Source of the DNA: Timema cristinae
Lineage: Eukaryota > Arthropoda > Insecta > Phasmatodea > Timematidae
Assembly (NCBI GenBank): GCA_039000515.1
Contig: JBCFYV010011164.1
Span: 41,523,352-41,587,351 of the forward strand
DNA length: 64,000 nt
Reading direction: 5' to 3'
The notes below the pieces were generated by a model. The model was not told the origin of the DNA and did not search any database. It worked only from the letters and a program-made list of their open reading frames with translations. The translations under genes were made by a program, and so were the position numbers. Shown here piece after piece: positions 45,875-55,734 of this stretch (position 1 is the stretch's first letter; the number at the start of each line of letters is the position of its first letter).

Positions 45875-46030
45875 ATATTTATACGTTAAATCAAGTGATT
45901 CTCAGCTGTCAATTTTGATATTATAATTATCATTACCTATAAAATAATACCAACAAACTAAAACTCTACCATTGTTGACTACAAACAAATATGTTTGTAT
46001 TTTATAATCCGTTCTTTTTACCAGAATCCT
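45875..46030 (+). repeat. Repeat W, uninterrupted copy
   Basis: TATACGTTAAATCAAGTGAT, CTGTCAATTTTGATA, CCTATAAAATAATACCAACA, ACCATTGTTGACTACA and ATATGTTTGTATTTTATAAT are in one block, in the order split by a SINE at 16022-16460. It defines about 155 bp of the repeat. The class is unknown. Confidence 0.65.
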
Positions 46031-46436
46031 ACTTTAGATGGAGTACTATCCCAAGATCTTGATAACCCACGTACCGTGGAAGCTAATTCGGCACGTTTCA
46101 ATGAGAACTTTAATAATTTAGCAACATAAACTGAGGAGTTAAAAAAAATACTACTACGTAAGAACAAAGAAATATAAACTTTAGTTTTGAGTTGGTTTAC
46201 AAGCTTGGTTTTTTCTAGTTGCAAACTAGTACCCGTTTCTTTATCGGTCATTTGTCATCTCAATGATAATTATGTCTTAATAGATTTTGATTAAAATAAT
46301 CATGTTAGTGATAGTTGTTTAATATTTGGGCGTATATAAACATGAAAGGTAATTTATAGTTTGGTCGAGCTGGCATTTTTATTCATCAGCTTTATCATTT
46401 CATATGGGTTTATCTTTTGAGAAGTGTTTTTTAATG
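46031..46436. other. Nothing recognised
   Basis: A 77-codon open frame on the minus strand (46018-46251) lacks a known domain. Confidence 0.4.
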
Positions 46437-46482
46437 GTACCGCACTTACTACGTGCCCTGGTTGTCAAAATTTCCATATTAA

Positions 46483-46848
46483 TTTAGGGGATGTAGGGAA
46501 CGCGAGAAAAGCTAAGGGTTTTTGCAGTTTTTATAGCAAAACTTTTTTTGGTCAAAATAAATAAAATATTGCTTCAGTATAAACAGAGTATAATTTTCTT
46601 CACGTGGTGAAAACAACAGTTGTTGAATATCTGTCTCCGAGACTAGTGGCATTAGATGATAAACTTTTTAAATGAAGAGAAAAGTTGTCATTAAATTTCA
46701 AGAACTACTGTTGAGGTCATCATGTGAAAAAAAATTAAATTTTATATTTGTATAGAAGTAATATTTGATTTATTTTTAGTAAAATAGCTTTTGCTATAAA
46801 AACTGCAAAAAAACACCTACCTTTTCTCACACTCCCTACATACCCATT
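46483..46848. mobile_element. 366-bp TTAA-flanked MITE, relative of 37553-37919
   Basis: TTAA at 46479-46482 and 46849-46852. Arms: left ATGTAGGGAACGCGAGAAAA, right reverse complement ATGTAGGGAGTGTGAGAAAA. The arms extend through TTTTTGCAGTTTTTATAGC on the left and its partner on the right. The interior AACTTTTTTTGGTCAAAATA and TTGAATATCTGTC match the nested MITE at 37.6 kb, although the outer 20 bp differ. Non-coding. Confidence 0.85.
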
Positions 46849-46931
46849 TTAATGGAGTAAGAAAAATGAAGTTAAAATGTATATGAACCTAACCCACGTT
46901 TGCTTTGAAAAGGAGAGTGAGAAACCATTTA

Positions 46932-47689
46932 GGGCCGGTCATAATATGATTACCGCATAAATATTGCCATCGGGTAGCTTAAGTTAACTACTAGATAAAG
47001 GTTATCAGATACTTTAATATTTTACGCGTATTATGAACTGAATTTATCTGCCGAATAGTTATCTGTAGGATAAATATATTTTTATGTATAAAAGCAAGGT
47101 TGGTACTGTTTTTACTGGGGCGCGCATGCGTACAACCTGTATAGTAGCTACAACGCTCTACACTTTGGTAAATAATGGCGGCTAAACGAGTGCGGGTAAA
47201 CAGATGGCGTCACGTGAGCGCAGAAGCTAAGTTGTCTTGCAAGTACTAATTTCGGTGTCTGCCAAAATGCGGTTAATAGTTTGGTACAACAGTTTACAAA
47301 ATTTCATCTATTGTACTCACATTTTTATAATTTGTTCTTATATAAATATAACTCTACAAATAACTTGTCAGTTTATATAAAAGTGTGAATTAAATGTTCT
47401 AACTTTATATATTTAGAGCCTGGGCCTGTGCTTACTAAAAACGTGAACCAAGATTTTAACCTATAAACAGATTCTGATAGGCGAAACCTCATTAAAAACA
47501 ACGCGTCACTATGGCAACAACAATTTTAACTTTCAGATAAAGGTTATCGGGTTCTTAAACCTTCCGATAAAAATGTGATTAATAAATAAATTTTAGCTTG
47601 CAGTCATAAGACGCATTTTTAACTTATCGATCAGATAGAAATATTTATCTGCCAGATTAATATTTATTCAGGAGTCATAAGACCAGCCC
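46932..47689. mobile_element. 758-bp DNA transposon with TTA flanks
   Basis: The left end GGGCCGGTCATAATA and the right end (reverse complement) GGGCTGGTCTTATGA face inwards. TTA is present on both sides (46929-46931 and 47690-47692) at a site reading CATTTAGG in intact SINEs. AATAAATATT-like subterminal motifs are found at both ends. The centre (about 47110-47250) is GC-richer, with GCGCGCATGCG. There is no transposase. A 3-bp TTA/TAA duplication is usual for PIF/Harbinger-type elements; that assignment is inference. Confidence 0.78.
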
Positions 47690-47803
47690 TTAGAGAGTAA
47701 CTCCTCAGTTTGGTCATCTTGGATTCAAACCACGATCTCCCCGTCGGTCGGTAAACCAGACTAGACAAGACTGGCGCGTTTGTATGTGCGCCCAGCGACG
47801 CGA

Positions 47804-47989
47804 GTTTTTCACTACATGCCAATGTTGCTTAATATAGCTATATAGGGCAAGAAACATATAAATGGAACGAACGCAAGTTGGATTTTACAATTAGAACACA
47901 GTTCACACTTTGCATTGCTGCCACTGGACGAATTGTTTAAGTAAGCCTTACCTTCTTTCAGTGTAAACAGAGTGTACTTATCACACACA
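47804..47989. other. Nothing recognised
   Basis: Short unassigned stretch between SINE pieces. Confidence 0.4.
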
Positions 47990-48078
47990 CGTCCTCCAAA
48001 TTTAGACCTTCCTCATCCTTACCCTATTAGTGTGAAAATGAGAATATCCTGGACGGGTAGTAAGACGGGAGCGCTTAA
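47990..48078 (+). mobile_element. SINE 3' fragment
   Basis: CAAATTTAGACCTTCCTCAT, CCTTACCCTATTAGTGTG and TGGACGGGTAGTAAGACGGG, a class C/F body end and tail with no head. Confidence 0.7.
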
Positions 48079-48111
48079 GCTACTATATTCCATGAGTCTA
48101 GAAAAGTGGTT

Positions 48112-48290
48112 GACCGTCTCTGTAGTCCAGTGATAAGAGGTTCTTTGCTACAGATCCGGTTTCGATCCCCGATGCTTCCAAATTTGTCTGTGAAGCAGTG
48201 AGTCTGGCACGGGGTTCAACTAAACCTTGTGAGGACATTATTGAGGAGCTATCTGAATAAATAATTAGCGGCTCCGGTCTAAAAACTGAT
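48112..48290 (+). mobile_element. tRNA-like SINE of a further class (G)
   Basis: CTGTAGTCCAGTGATAAGAG (A box) and TCCGGTTTCGATCCCCGATG (B box) are about 33 bp apart. The body (CAGTGAGTCTGGCACGGGGT, AAATAATTAGCGGCTCCGG) matches none of the other classes. It is a single copy here. Confidence 0.5.
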
Positions 48291-48418
48291 ATTAATGGCC
48301 ACAGGGTTCGTTGTGCTTACTACATGACACCCTATATCCTCAAATGTTGTCACTACCTTCGCCAAAATGCGGCGGCTGCTCGGTTGATATAACTCGCTTG
48401 TGTAATGACTCCATGGAT

Positions 48419-49132
48419 AACAGGTTTCCAACCCTTTTGATTGCGAGGACCTCTTAGGAACAAACATCTAGGGGATCCCGGTTATTTTTTAAAGTTTTTT
48501 TTTTCTTTACAAATTAGTATCTTGAAACAAAAACTGTTTGAACTTGGAATTTAACAGCATTTTTATTTGTGAACAAAACCAACATGATAGATAATGTATG
48601 AGCAAACATAATTAGTAGGTAGATCTATTTGCATATTTACACCGAGTCATTTAATGAAATGGCTGGATCGGTAGCGAAAGGTATTTTTGGTTAGAGCGAT
48701 GACGTTTACACTCTATGTGATTATACAAAAATATACGCCAATATTGTCAAAAATTTTTTTAAATGAACCACACAACCTTTTTCAAAAAATAAGGTCGTCA
48801 ACACTGCTCTATTAATTAAGAGAGAGAGAAAAACACATTTCCTACACAATGACCTACAATGTCGAGTTTGTGGAGAAAATATTTTTAATTGATTGTCTTG
48901 GATATTAAAAAAACTCCCATATTTCGTCATTTTATTTGATTTCTTTGATAAAGTTAATGTTTTATAAAAGATTTGTAGAATCTATTATTTCATCAAAATA
49001 TTTTTATTAGGGAAATGTGACAGTTACTGTTCTAAGAAGAAGTGAACTATGGGAATTCGTGGACCCCTGTCAACAACTCTCCGTCTCCCCCCCCCCCCTC
49101 AGCAGTTCCGTGGACCCCAGGCTAGGAATCAG
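48419..49132. mobile_element. Possible non-autonomous hAT-like element
   Basis: The left end CAGGTTTCCAACCCTTTTGA and the right end CCCCAGGCTAGGAATCAGTA have the form of hAT ends (reverse complement TACTGATTCCTAGCCTGGGG). GAGGACC and GTGGACCCC follow inwards. No 8-bp duplication is visible. A poly-C run lies at about 49087-49099, and there is no transposase. Confidence 0.5.
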
Positions 49133-49147
49133 TAGGCCTAGTCTAGA

Positions 49148-49741
49148 ATTAGGGTTTTCAATATTTTTAGACCAAAGGAGCTAAGGCACCAGAAAAAATA
49201 CATGCTAAAGCCTTAATACAATTATATACTCTAATTATGAACATTCAATAACGAGTTGGTGACCTGGTGGTCTAGGGGTAAGGTGTCGTACTTCTGTGCT
49301 GGGGATCCGGGGTTCAATCCTCGGTCCCAGCACAAACTCTTCCTTCACCTCTGGCAAGACGTGTATTAATCACAACTTGTGAATGTGTGCACTGACAGGC
49401 CTCCACCGTGGTTCGGATTCCACGTTAAAAACTGTAGGTCCTCCATTTAATCTCACAATCACCCTACCATTACACATTAGCGTAAGTGCGTACAACCCGA
49501 ACGGGTAGTAAGACGCGGTGCTAATAATAATGAGTTATATTTCACAAGTATAAAACAAATGGAACAAATCATCACATGTTCTGGCTGAGCCTTTGGCAAA
49601 TGCCCTTTATTCAGATTTGAAAAAAAAATTAATGTTAATTACTGATGTTATATTAAAGTGTAAAAAACCAATAAAGCATATTATAAAATTGCCTGACGGA
49701 GCCTGAGATAACTGGTGGAGCCCAGTTTGAAAAACGCCGGA
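49148..49741. mobile_element. Possible second hAT-like element, split by a SINE
   Basis: Left AGGGTTTTCAATATTTTTAG and right CCCAGTTTGAAAAACGCC resemble hAT ends of the CAGGGGTTTTCAA type. AATAAAGCATATTATAAAAT precedes the right end. The class A SINE at 49258-49530 sits inside. Confidence 0.4.
49258..49530 (+). mobile_element. SINE class A
   Basis: GGTGACCTGGTGGTCTAGGG, GGGGTTCAATCCTCGGTCCC, GTATTAATCACAACTTGTGA, AACCCGAACGGGTAGTAAGA and a short AAT tail. The segment ATTTATCTGATTACCAAACC that other copies have is missing, so ACAAACTC follows GCAC. GAGTT precedes it and follows its tail. Confidence 0.92.
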
Positions 49742-50317
49742 GATGAACATTTCGAAGCATCCACTAATTTTGACACACGACACAATGATTTATACGCTGG
49801 CCGATACAGCTCGTATATTTGTTGTAGACAGAAAAATAAATTTTCCTTGAAATATATTTTGTATTCGTATTTTATTTGTCCCCTATTAAGTGGCTATCCC
49901 TCCCTCGTCTATCGCGCGAGTCTAGTGGCACGCCTGTTCTCCGGCATCCCGTGAAGCAGAGGAGAGCCAATCTAGTCGAGGGGGGAGGGGACTCCCTGCG
50001 GGGAGCTCTTCCCAGTCACTTAAGTAAATTGCCCCGATCATAATGAAGCTTTCCTCCAGCATCTCCAGCAGTGAGATGCACCTCCACGTGCTCCTACAGA
50101 ACAATATCTTTGTGTTGCTTTCGTTATCGTGGGTCGGACTCGTCCGCCGTGGGAACGTGCGTTTCTTTTTGTTGCGCGGGCCACTGTCGTGTCGTCCGGC
50201 AGAAGCTCGTTTCGAACAAAAATATTGTTTTTTTATTTTCTCTTTTTACTACGCGTCCGGCCATTGAATTACACTAATAGTTTAAAAAATGGGGAAAATA
50301 TAATTACATTAAATGTA
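49742..50317. other. GC-richer island with overlapping short open frames
   Basis: About 49900-50230 has a clearly higher GC content and more CpG than its surroundings (CGTCTATCGCGCGAGTC, GGGCCACTGTCGTGTCGTCC). Four open frames of 60-102 codons overlap on both strands, the longest 50129-50437 on plus, running into a SINE. None shows a domain or looks like an intact gene. It could be a promoter-like or exon-like part of an unrecognised element. Confidence 0.5.
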
Positions 50318-50467
50318 GCCACGTTTGTTTGTAGGAAGAATGGTAAACCATTTAGAAATAAAACACCCTATATTAACCCGACAGTGAATCGAACCCTGGC
50401 CTCTCCGTCACAGGCAAAACAGACTAGAAGAGGTTGATATTTAGTCCGCTTGCCCACCGATGCGGGT
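50318..50467 (-). mobile_element. SINE class F, 3' part missing, minus strand
   Basis: Head on minus strand: CCCGCATCGGTGGGCAAGCG, GACTAAATATCAACCTCTTC, GACGGAGAGGCCAGGGTTCG, and body up to GGTTTACCATTCTTCC. The 3' module is absent. Confidence 0.8.
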
Positions 50468-50747
50468 ACCTGAAGGTGCTAAAGTTACTTATATAGGCTA
50501 TACTTTTTTTTAAATACTATTTATTTTGAGGTGGGCAACAAACATTTATCTAACAGATTGATCACACCAACACACGGCCTACAAATTATTCTAATTCTTG
50601 AACAGCTTCAATATCCAGCTTACTGCAATTCATTCATCAGTTTCATCACTGATAAATTTTTTAAGACATGCTGGGAATCTAATCCTGGACCCTCAACTCA
50701 GTAGATAGACGTGAAAATGACTGAGCGAGGATGTTGGACTGATTTTA
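50468..50747. other. Unassigned, with a weak tRNA-like patch
   Basis: GCTGGGAATCTAATCCTGGA and ACTCAGTAGATAGACG (about 50670-50710) may be an inverted tRNA-like head; not certain. Confidence 0.35.
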
Positions 50748-50850
50748 TTTTATTATTACGTCAAATCATATCAAATTTGACAAATATTATGAATTCCGAA
50801 AAAAAATTATAAAAATAATGTATTTACATTTTATCAATCAGATGGTTAAG
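50748..50850 (+). repeat. Possible fragment of repeat W
   Basis: TTATTACGTCAAATCATATC followed by AAATTTGACAAATA parallels the start of repeat W. Divergent. Confidence 0.35.
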
Positions 50851-51936
50851 ACATTCTTAATTTTTTAGTATGAGTCTAACTTTATGTTCAGGTTAAACTA
50901 AATTGACACCTTTTTTTGAAAGATGTAGAACGAAGAAGGTGACTCTTTAATAAATGGACACATTTGCTTGGAGAAATGATAAGAACTATCCTTAGGGAAC
51001 CTTGTCAGGGCTTATACCTTCCCGACAATCGTACTAAAGTAAAATCATTCTAAGACTTCTGACGCAACAATAGTTTCTACACCTTATATCATTTTATAGC
51101 ATACAGCCTTTTGAGCCGAATTCAGAATTAATTTTTTTAAATTATTATTATTGATGGTATTGGGGACGTACCCTTTCTGAATGGGTATTGTGCCTGTAAA
51201 ATAATTTAATATAATTAGTAGGTCATGCTCTGTTATAATCAGTTTGTTTAAAAAATACACATAAAAAATTAAAAATAAAACATTATTATGTGACAATAAC
51301 ATGATCCTGAATATGTAAGGCCCTTATTTTGTTTTACAATCAAGTCAAATGTGATTTTTTTAGCACCTAATCTTACTATACCACGATTTTAGTTGGAAGA
51401 ACAGTAAATAAAATTCAAACATATTTATTTGCGACCAATATTAATAACATTATACTTTGTTATTTTAGTTATTTTATGGGTATTGATAATATCTATAAAA
51501 TGTGATGGATGAAGATAGAAGGACTTGAAGTATGAACATATTAAAATTGTTCTAGTAACTTTAGTAACTAACTTCTACTGTTCTTCATATTATACGTATT
51601 TGGGTTATACGCATGGCTAGATGTAATTTAGAGCGCTGTTACACCCAACGTTTCAAAATGAAAACATTTGTCCATATAGATAATTCCAGAAAATGTTTAT
51701 ATCAGGACTGCAGTAGTTAATTAAGCCTCTAGATTGTGTGTGAAGAAGAATCGATGAACTGATGGAACGCATAATTGGATCAGAGCATTTCGCAATTTAA
51801 AAAAGTTGCTTATAGATTCGAAGACAAGTATTAAAATCTAAACTCACTATTCAGATAATCATCTTTTGATACCGAAAGTTAATTGGTAAATAACATTTCG
51901 AAATACTAAGATAAGTTTATTTTAAAAGAGTAACCG
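50851..51936. other. AT-rich sequence, nothing assigned
   Basis: Possible trace of a SINE tail at about 51360-51380 (TAGCACCTAATCTTACTATA, minus sense). Otherwise no recognised content. Confidence 0.4.
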
Positions 51937-52215
51937 GTGCCGTGGTATAGTAGTCAGTGCAACTGGCTACGAACCTAGAGGTCCTGAGTTTGATTACTAG
52001 CGTGTACAGGTAATTTACCCGAAAGGGGAAGTTAGACTCAAGTAAGGTTTAAGAGTTTTGATTGGTTTTACACCCTTATAATATTCACTATCATCATCAT
52101 CATCATCATTATCATATCACCTCATCTGGAAAGAGCCTCCACGGAAAGGATGTACGATTAGAACAATCGGGCGTCTCCTCCAGGTGCATCAGCTGAGATT
52201 TTTTGTCTATCTCCT
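51937..52215 (+). mobile_element. SINE class D
   Basis: Head CCGTGGTATAGTAGTCAGTG, CAACTGGCTACGAACCTAGA, TGAGTTTGATTACTAGCGTG; body ACCCGAAAGGGGAAGTTAGA, then an ATC run (52084-52115) and GAGCCTCCACGGAAAGGATG. The ATC run is at the place where the copy at 61740 has CAC/CAT repeats. Confidence 0.85.
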
Positions 52216-52297
52216 CTTCCCACTAATGTGGTTCCACTCAATATAAATACTCTCCTCATCCTTGATCATATATTAAGCAGTTAATAACCTTATTACC

Positions 52298-52460
52298 CGC
52301 TTCTGTGAACACGTGTACTAAGACATCAGTCTCGTTTGACATATGTGCCACTCATGGGGAGGATAGTGGTTTGAATTCCCGCAGATGTATTGAGTTTTTC
52401 CTTGCCTAAATGAATTCTCACCCTTCCTCCACACAAATATTTTTACAATTCCTCTTAATT
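52298..52460 (+). mobile_element. Degraded SINE class C
   Basis: CCCGCTTCTGTGAACACGTG, TACTAAGACATCAGTCTCGT, GTGGTTTGAATTCCCGCAGA, CACCCTTCCTCCACACAAAT. The tail is missing. Confidence 0.75.
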
Positions 52461-52911
52461 TCATATAACATGAGAATAAAACCAAGGAACACTGATTGAG
52501 TGTCTGTGCCCTGTAGTTAATTGGAAATTCACTCATATTAGCATGTAAAGAGGATGTGAAAATCTACAACTATAGGACTTTTGAATATTTGAATACCTCG
52601 GAACCTTAAAATGTTCGAAGTTCAAGGATTCTAGAATATATCAGATTAATGATTCAAAAAAATAATGTTTGATTGTAATTGGTTTCGGAGATATTGAACT
52701 CCTTATTGGTGGTTTATCCTAGCATAACTATAGGACAAACGTTAAAAAAAAATACCATAGACTTTTTATTCTTAGCACCGCGTCTTAATACCCGTTTGAG
52801 TCCTAGACCTTTAATTTACCATTTAACTGGTTATATGAATGTTATTTTTTTTTTAAATTAATTATAACAAAAAAAGTTTTAAAGTCACTTCTTTTTCTTT
52901 ATATAGTAACT
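52461..52911. other. AT-rich, with a SINE tail fragment
   Basis: TTAGCACCGCGTCTTAATAC (about 52773) is the inverted shared 3' module, continuing to about 52830 as CCTAGACCTTTAATTTACC. The rest has no recognised content. Confidence 0.5.
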
Positions 52912-53215
52912 TTTGACCTAATGGTCGATATCTGAGGTATTGGGGTAAAGTGCTCGCCTCAGGAATATTCGTGGGTTTAAATCAAGCTGGGGTTGATGGA
53001 TTTTTCCTGGGCGATTCAAATCAGTAGCACATCTCTTCCCTCGGAGGGGAAGTAAAGCCGTCGGTCCCATGTCGATTGTGGAATGTAAAAGAGCCATGGA
53101 AGATAAAATTAATAGGCCCTTTTACTCTCACGCATAGAAGATCTCGTGCGCTAATATAATCAGTCAGTTAAAAAGTGCACGTTAAATACCTCAAATAAAT
53201 TTAAAAAAAAGGACT
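52912..53215 (+). mobile_element. SINE class E, long copy
   Basis: Head GGTATTGGGGTAAAGTGCTC and GGGTTTAAATCAAGCTGG (weak B box). Body TTTTTCCTGGGCGATTCAAA, CCCTCGGAGGGGAAGTAAAG, CGGTCCCATGTCGATTGTGG. The 3' end has TAATATAATCAGTCAGTTAA, GTGCACGTTAAATACC and TCAAATAAATTTAAAAA. It matches 62970-63140 inverted in the first two thirds and 38431-38703 in the last third. Confidence 0.83.
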
Positions 53216-53344
53216 AATACAGTTAAGTAAACCTCTTATGTTCACTACATTTCTATGATTCTGATTCTAGTTTCGAGATTTGTAAAATAGTGAATTCGAC
53301 TGAGATATAAAAAGTAATAATGTCAAACAAACTTTAATATACCT

Positions 53345-53440
53345 GGCTAAGATTCTAACACCAAACTCCCCGTTGACGACGACCAAGAGAAATGCGAGAG
53401 CACCGCGTTAGATCTATGGCCAACGCTGCGGGTACTCCGA
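53345..53440 (-). mobile_element. SINE head fragment, minus strand
   Basis: GGCTAAGATTCTAACACCAA, CTCCCCGTTGACGA and AACGCTGCGGGT. Head only; class B/C-like. Confidence 0.55.
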
Positions 53441-53883
53441 AATCGTATCTGTTCCTTCCCATCCACCAAACTGATGATTTGTCCGTCTGTTTGTTGCGAT
53501 TCTCTTCTAATTAAGCTAGTCTAGGTCATCAACAACAAACACACTGTCTTTGGAGCTTATTTAGGCGACTGTACAAAGAGGACTGGGGTCCATTGTGTCT
53601 CCAACTGCTCGGCTCTGCAAGTAAACACAAGAGGCAAAGTGGCTGCTATTATATGCTCCAAGTTGTTGGTGATGTCTTTACATGCGTAATGAAGCAGCAG
53701 CATTGTTTTTGCGCTGTCACTATGCTAATATTGATTGTGTGCGCGTCTCATTACCTCAATAATCACAGCGGTCTCATTCATAGCGGAGACCTCCCACGAG
53801 ATCACCAGCGGGAAAAAGGGACATATATCTAGTAGATTCTACGAATGCCATTTAACAATTTTAACAAAAAATCAAATAATAAA
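53441..53883. other. Unassigned sequence of near-average GC
   Basis: An open frame at 53593-53832 (79 codons) is Cys/His-rich at the start but has no motif I can name. Splice sites cannot be judged. It might be an exon fragment; support is weak. Confidence 0.3.
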
Positions 53884-54135
53884 CACCTACTTCATTGACC
53901 CTATGGTCTGAGGCGTCACTCTCGCAATAGACTAGACTGCCGATGATCAGAAAATATCGGGCTCTAACCTCGGTCCGGTGCACTGAGGAGGATTTTTCCA
54001 AACGGTTTTCCACTATCCCTTCATGAAAATGCGGGTACACTTCTTTAAAATGTAACCTTACCTCTCCATAACACACCAGTGTTATTAGTACGTAATATGT
54101 GTGTAATCCGAACTGGTAGTAAGACGCTGTGACCA
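53884..54135 (+). mobile_element. SINE class C
   Basis: CTATGGTCTGAGGCGTCACT, CTCGCAATAGACTAGACTGC, GGGCTCTAACCTCGGTCCGG, and tail ATCCGAACTGGTAGTAAGAC. The B box is mutated. Confidence 0.85.
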
Positions 54136-54227
54136 CAAATGATAAATTGTAAAGTCATATAAAATAATGTACCTATGTTAAAAATGGGTTGAGTAAATAA
54201 TATTTGCTAGTTACGGTTATATCCACA

Positions 54228-54765
54228 TCTAAATATCAAATTAGCGCACCAATGCTCTAACCACTAAGCTATTCAAAAGTCATCCCGTGGTCATGGCCAG
54301 TCTTCACTCATATTCTAAGGTAGAGTCTGTGATGGACGTGTGGAAATCGTCAGCTACATGTGTGTGATCTGATCAATTAAGATCACACTCTATCAGATAA
54401 CGAAGCCATCTTTGACTTGGGAGGGCTTTATGCTGTCAACAGTACTGTAATTACAAATATAAAAGCTTGTTTATTTAATCCATCATAATAAGCACATTTG
54501 TACAATTGTAATTTGTACTATTGGCAGAATAAAGCCCTCCCGAGCTTAGGCTGCGTTATACGATAGATTGCGATCTTTATTGATTACTCGTATGAAGCTG
54601 ACGATTTCTGCATGTCCATCACAGACTTTGCCTTAAAATATGAGTGAAGAATTACTCTGGGCATGGAACGACTTATGGATTTCTGAGTGGGTAGAGCATT
54701 TAAGTACTAATCCAAAGGTCCCGGGTTCAATTCCCTTTAAATAATATTATAAGATAGGGTCATAG
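54228..54765. mobile_element. P-type foldback element, about 540 bp, longest arms
   Basis: The right end has GGGTAGAGCATTTAAGTAC and AGGTCCCGGGTTCAATTCCC. The left end has the inverted GGTTAGAGCATTGGTGCGCT (minus strand). Further in, CTTGGGAGGGCTTTATGCTG (about 54416) pairs with AATAAAGCCCTCCCGAG (about 54530), and GTGATGGACGTGTGG (about 54331) with CATGTCCATCACAGAC (about 54613). So almost the whole element is an imperfect hairpin. The AT-rich centre is about 54455-54510. Confidence 0.82.
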
Positions 54766-55063
54766 TGTAATCCGTTAAGGTAACACTGTTACCTTTGGGG
54801 GTAAATATAGTGTACATAATAATATCTGAATATTAGACGCCCGTTAATAGGAGTTATAGATGTAATCTTGATTAAAATTTGTTTAAATGGACGATTATCT
54901 GGAAGGCTTCATGATGAATGTCAGGTAAATGAAGTTCAAGAAAAATTTGTTAATATACAACCTGTCCGGAAGTTTGAGGGTAAATGGCAGAAAATGTATG
55001 TTTGGGTGGTGTAACAATAGATGGGCCAGTAAATGAGTGTTGACCTTTTGTTGTTTATGTTTT
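54766..55063. other. Nothing recognised
   Basis: AT-rich sequence. Confidence 0.35.
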
Positions 55064-55264
55064 ACACAATGTCTTACCGTGTGGGATATACGCTAGTATA
55101 GTAGGTATGAGTAAGGTACCCGCATTTGGTTTAAGGACAATGTAAAGTTATTGAGTAAAAACACACTCAGTGGACCCGACTGGGCTTAGAACCTCAACCT
55201 ATCCGTCGTTGATGAACTGGACTAAATGTGTTTGACATTCAGACCATGATTTAGACGGCGTGGG
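55064..55264 (-). mobile_element. SINE class F, minus strand
   Basis: Plus-strand ACACAATGTCTTACCGTGTG, GTATGAGTAAGGTACCCGCA, AACACACTCAGTGGACCCGA, CTGGGCTTAGAACCTCAACC and GTTTGACATTCAGACCATG are in reverse class F order. The T-rich body is shortened. Confidence 0.78.
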
Positions 55265-55734
55265 TATTTCAGGTATTAAAGTAATAATTGGTAATTTGGT
55301 CAGAAGAGAGCTTTATGGATTTCTTGGGGGTGGATGTGGCGGACAAGCATTCGGGCAGAAAAGTGATAAATGGTTATCCGTTCGGAAGATTAACTTATGG
55401 ACGTTTCAGGTTGATGGTAAATGAACGTCCAAATAAAAGATAACAAAAAAATCTCCATAAAATGACGTATTGACTAGAAATATGTTTAACATCGTTTGTA
55501 GACATAATCTATTGGGACACGTAATACGAGCCAAATGTGAAACACGCCCAATTAGGGCTTAACATCTTGCGTGCATGTCCTAAAATTGTTTCACGTTAAT
55601 GTAGGTGATTTTAATATTTAATTTGATGGGTTTAAGTTTCGCCAAGGTAATAATATCAATTATCTCTCGCTCATGTTCCTGGCGTGTTTATCGTCACGTA
55701 CTCGCGCACGATCTCAGTGTGGGTTCACACCTCC
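55265..55734. other. Nothing recognised
   Basis: AT-rich sequence with no repeat partner found. Confidence 0.35.

Larger units (their letters stand above)
46437..47803 (-). mobile_element. SINE class F host carrying two DNA transposons
   Basis: Three pieces form one minus-strand SINE: 46437-46482 (GGTACCGCACTTACTACGTG), 46853-46931 (TGGAGTAAGAAAAATGAAGT, CCCACGTTTGCTTTGAAAAG, GAGAGTGAGAAACCATTTA) and 47693-47803 (ACTCCTCAGTTTGGTC, GGATTCAAACCACGATCTCC). The two insertions lie within 80 bp of each other. Confidence 0.75.

Noticed and set aside
53593..53832. Cys-rich 79-codon open frame as a small secreted protein gene
   Set aside because: No signal peptide cleavage context, Cys spacing pattern or flanking gene structure supports it.
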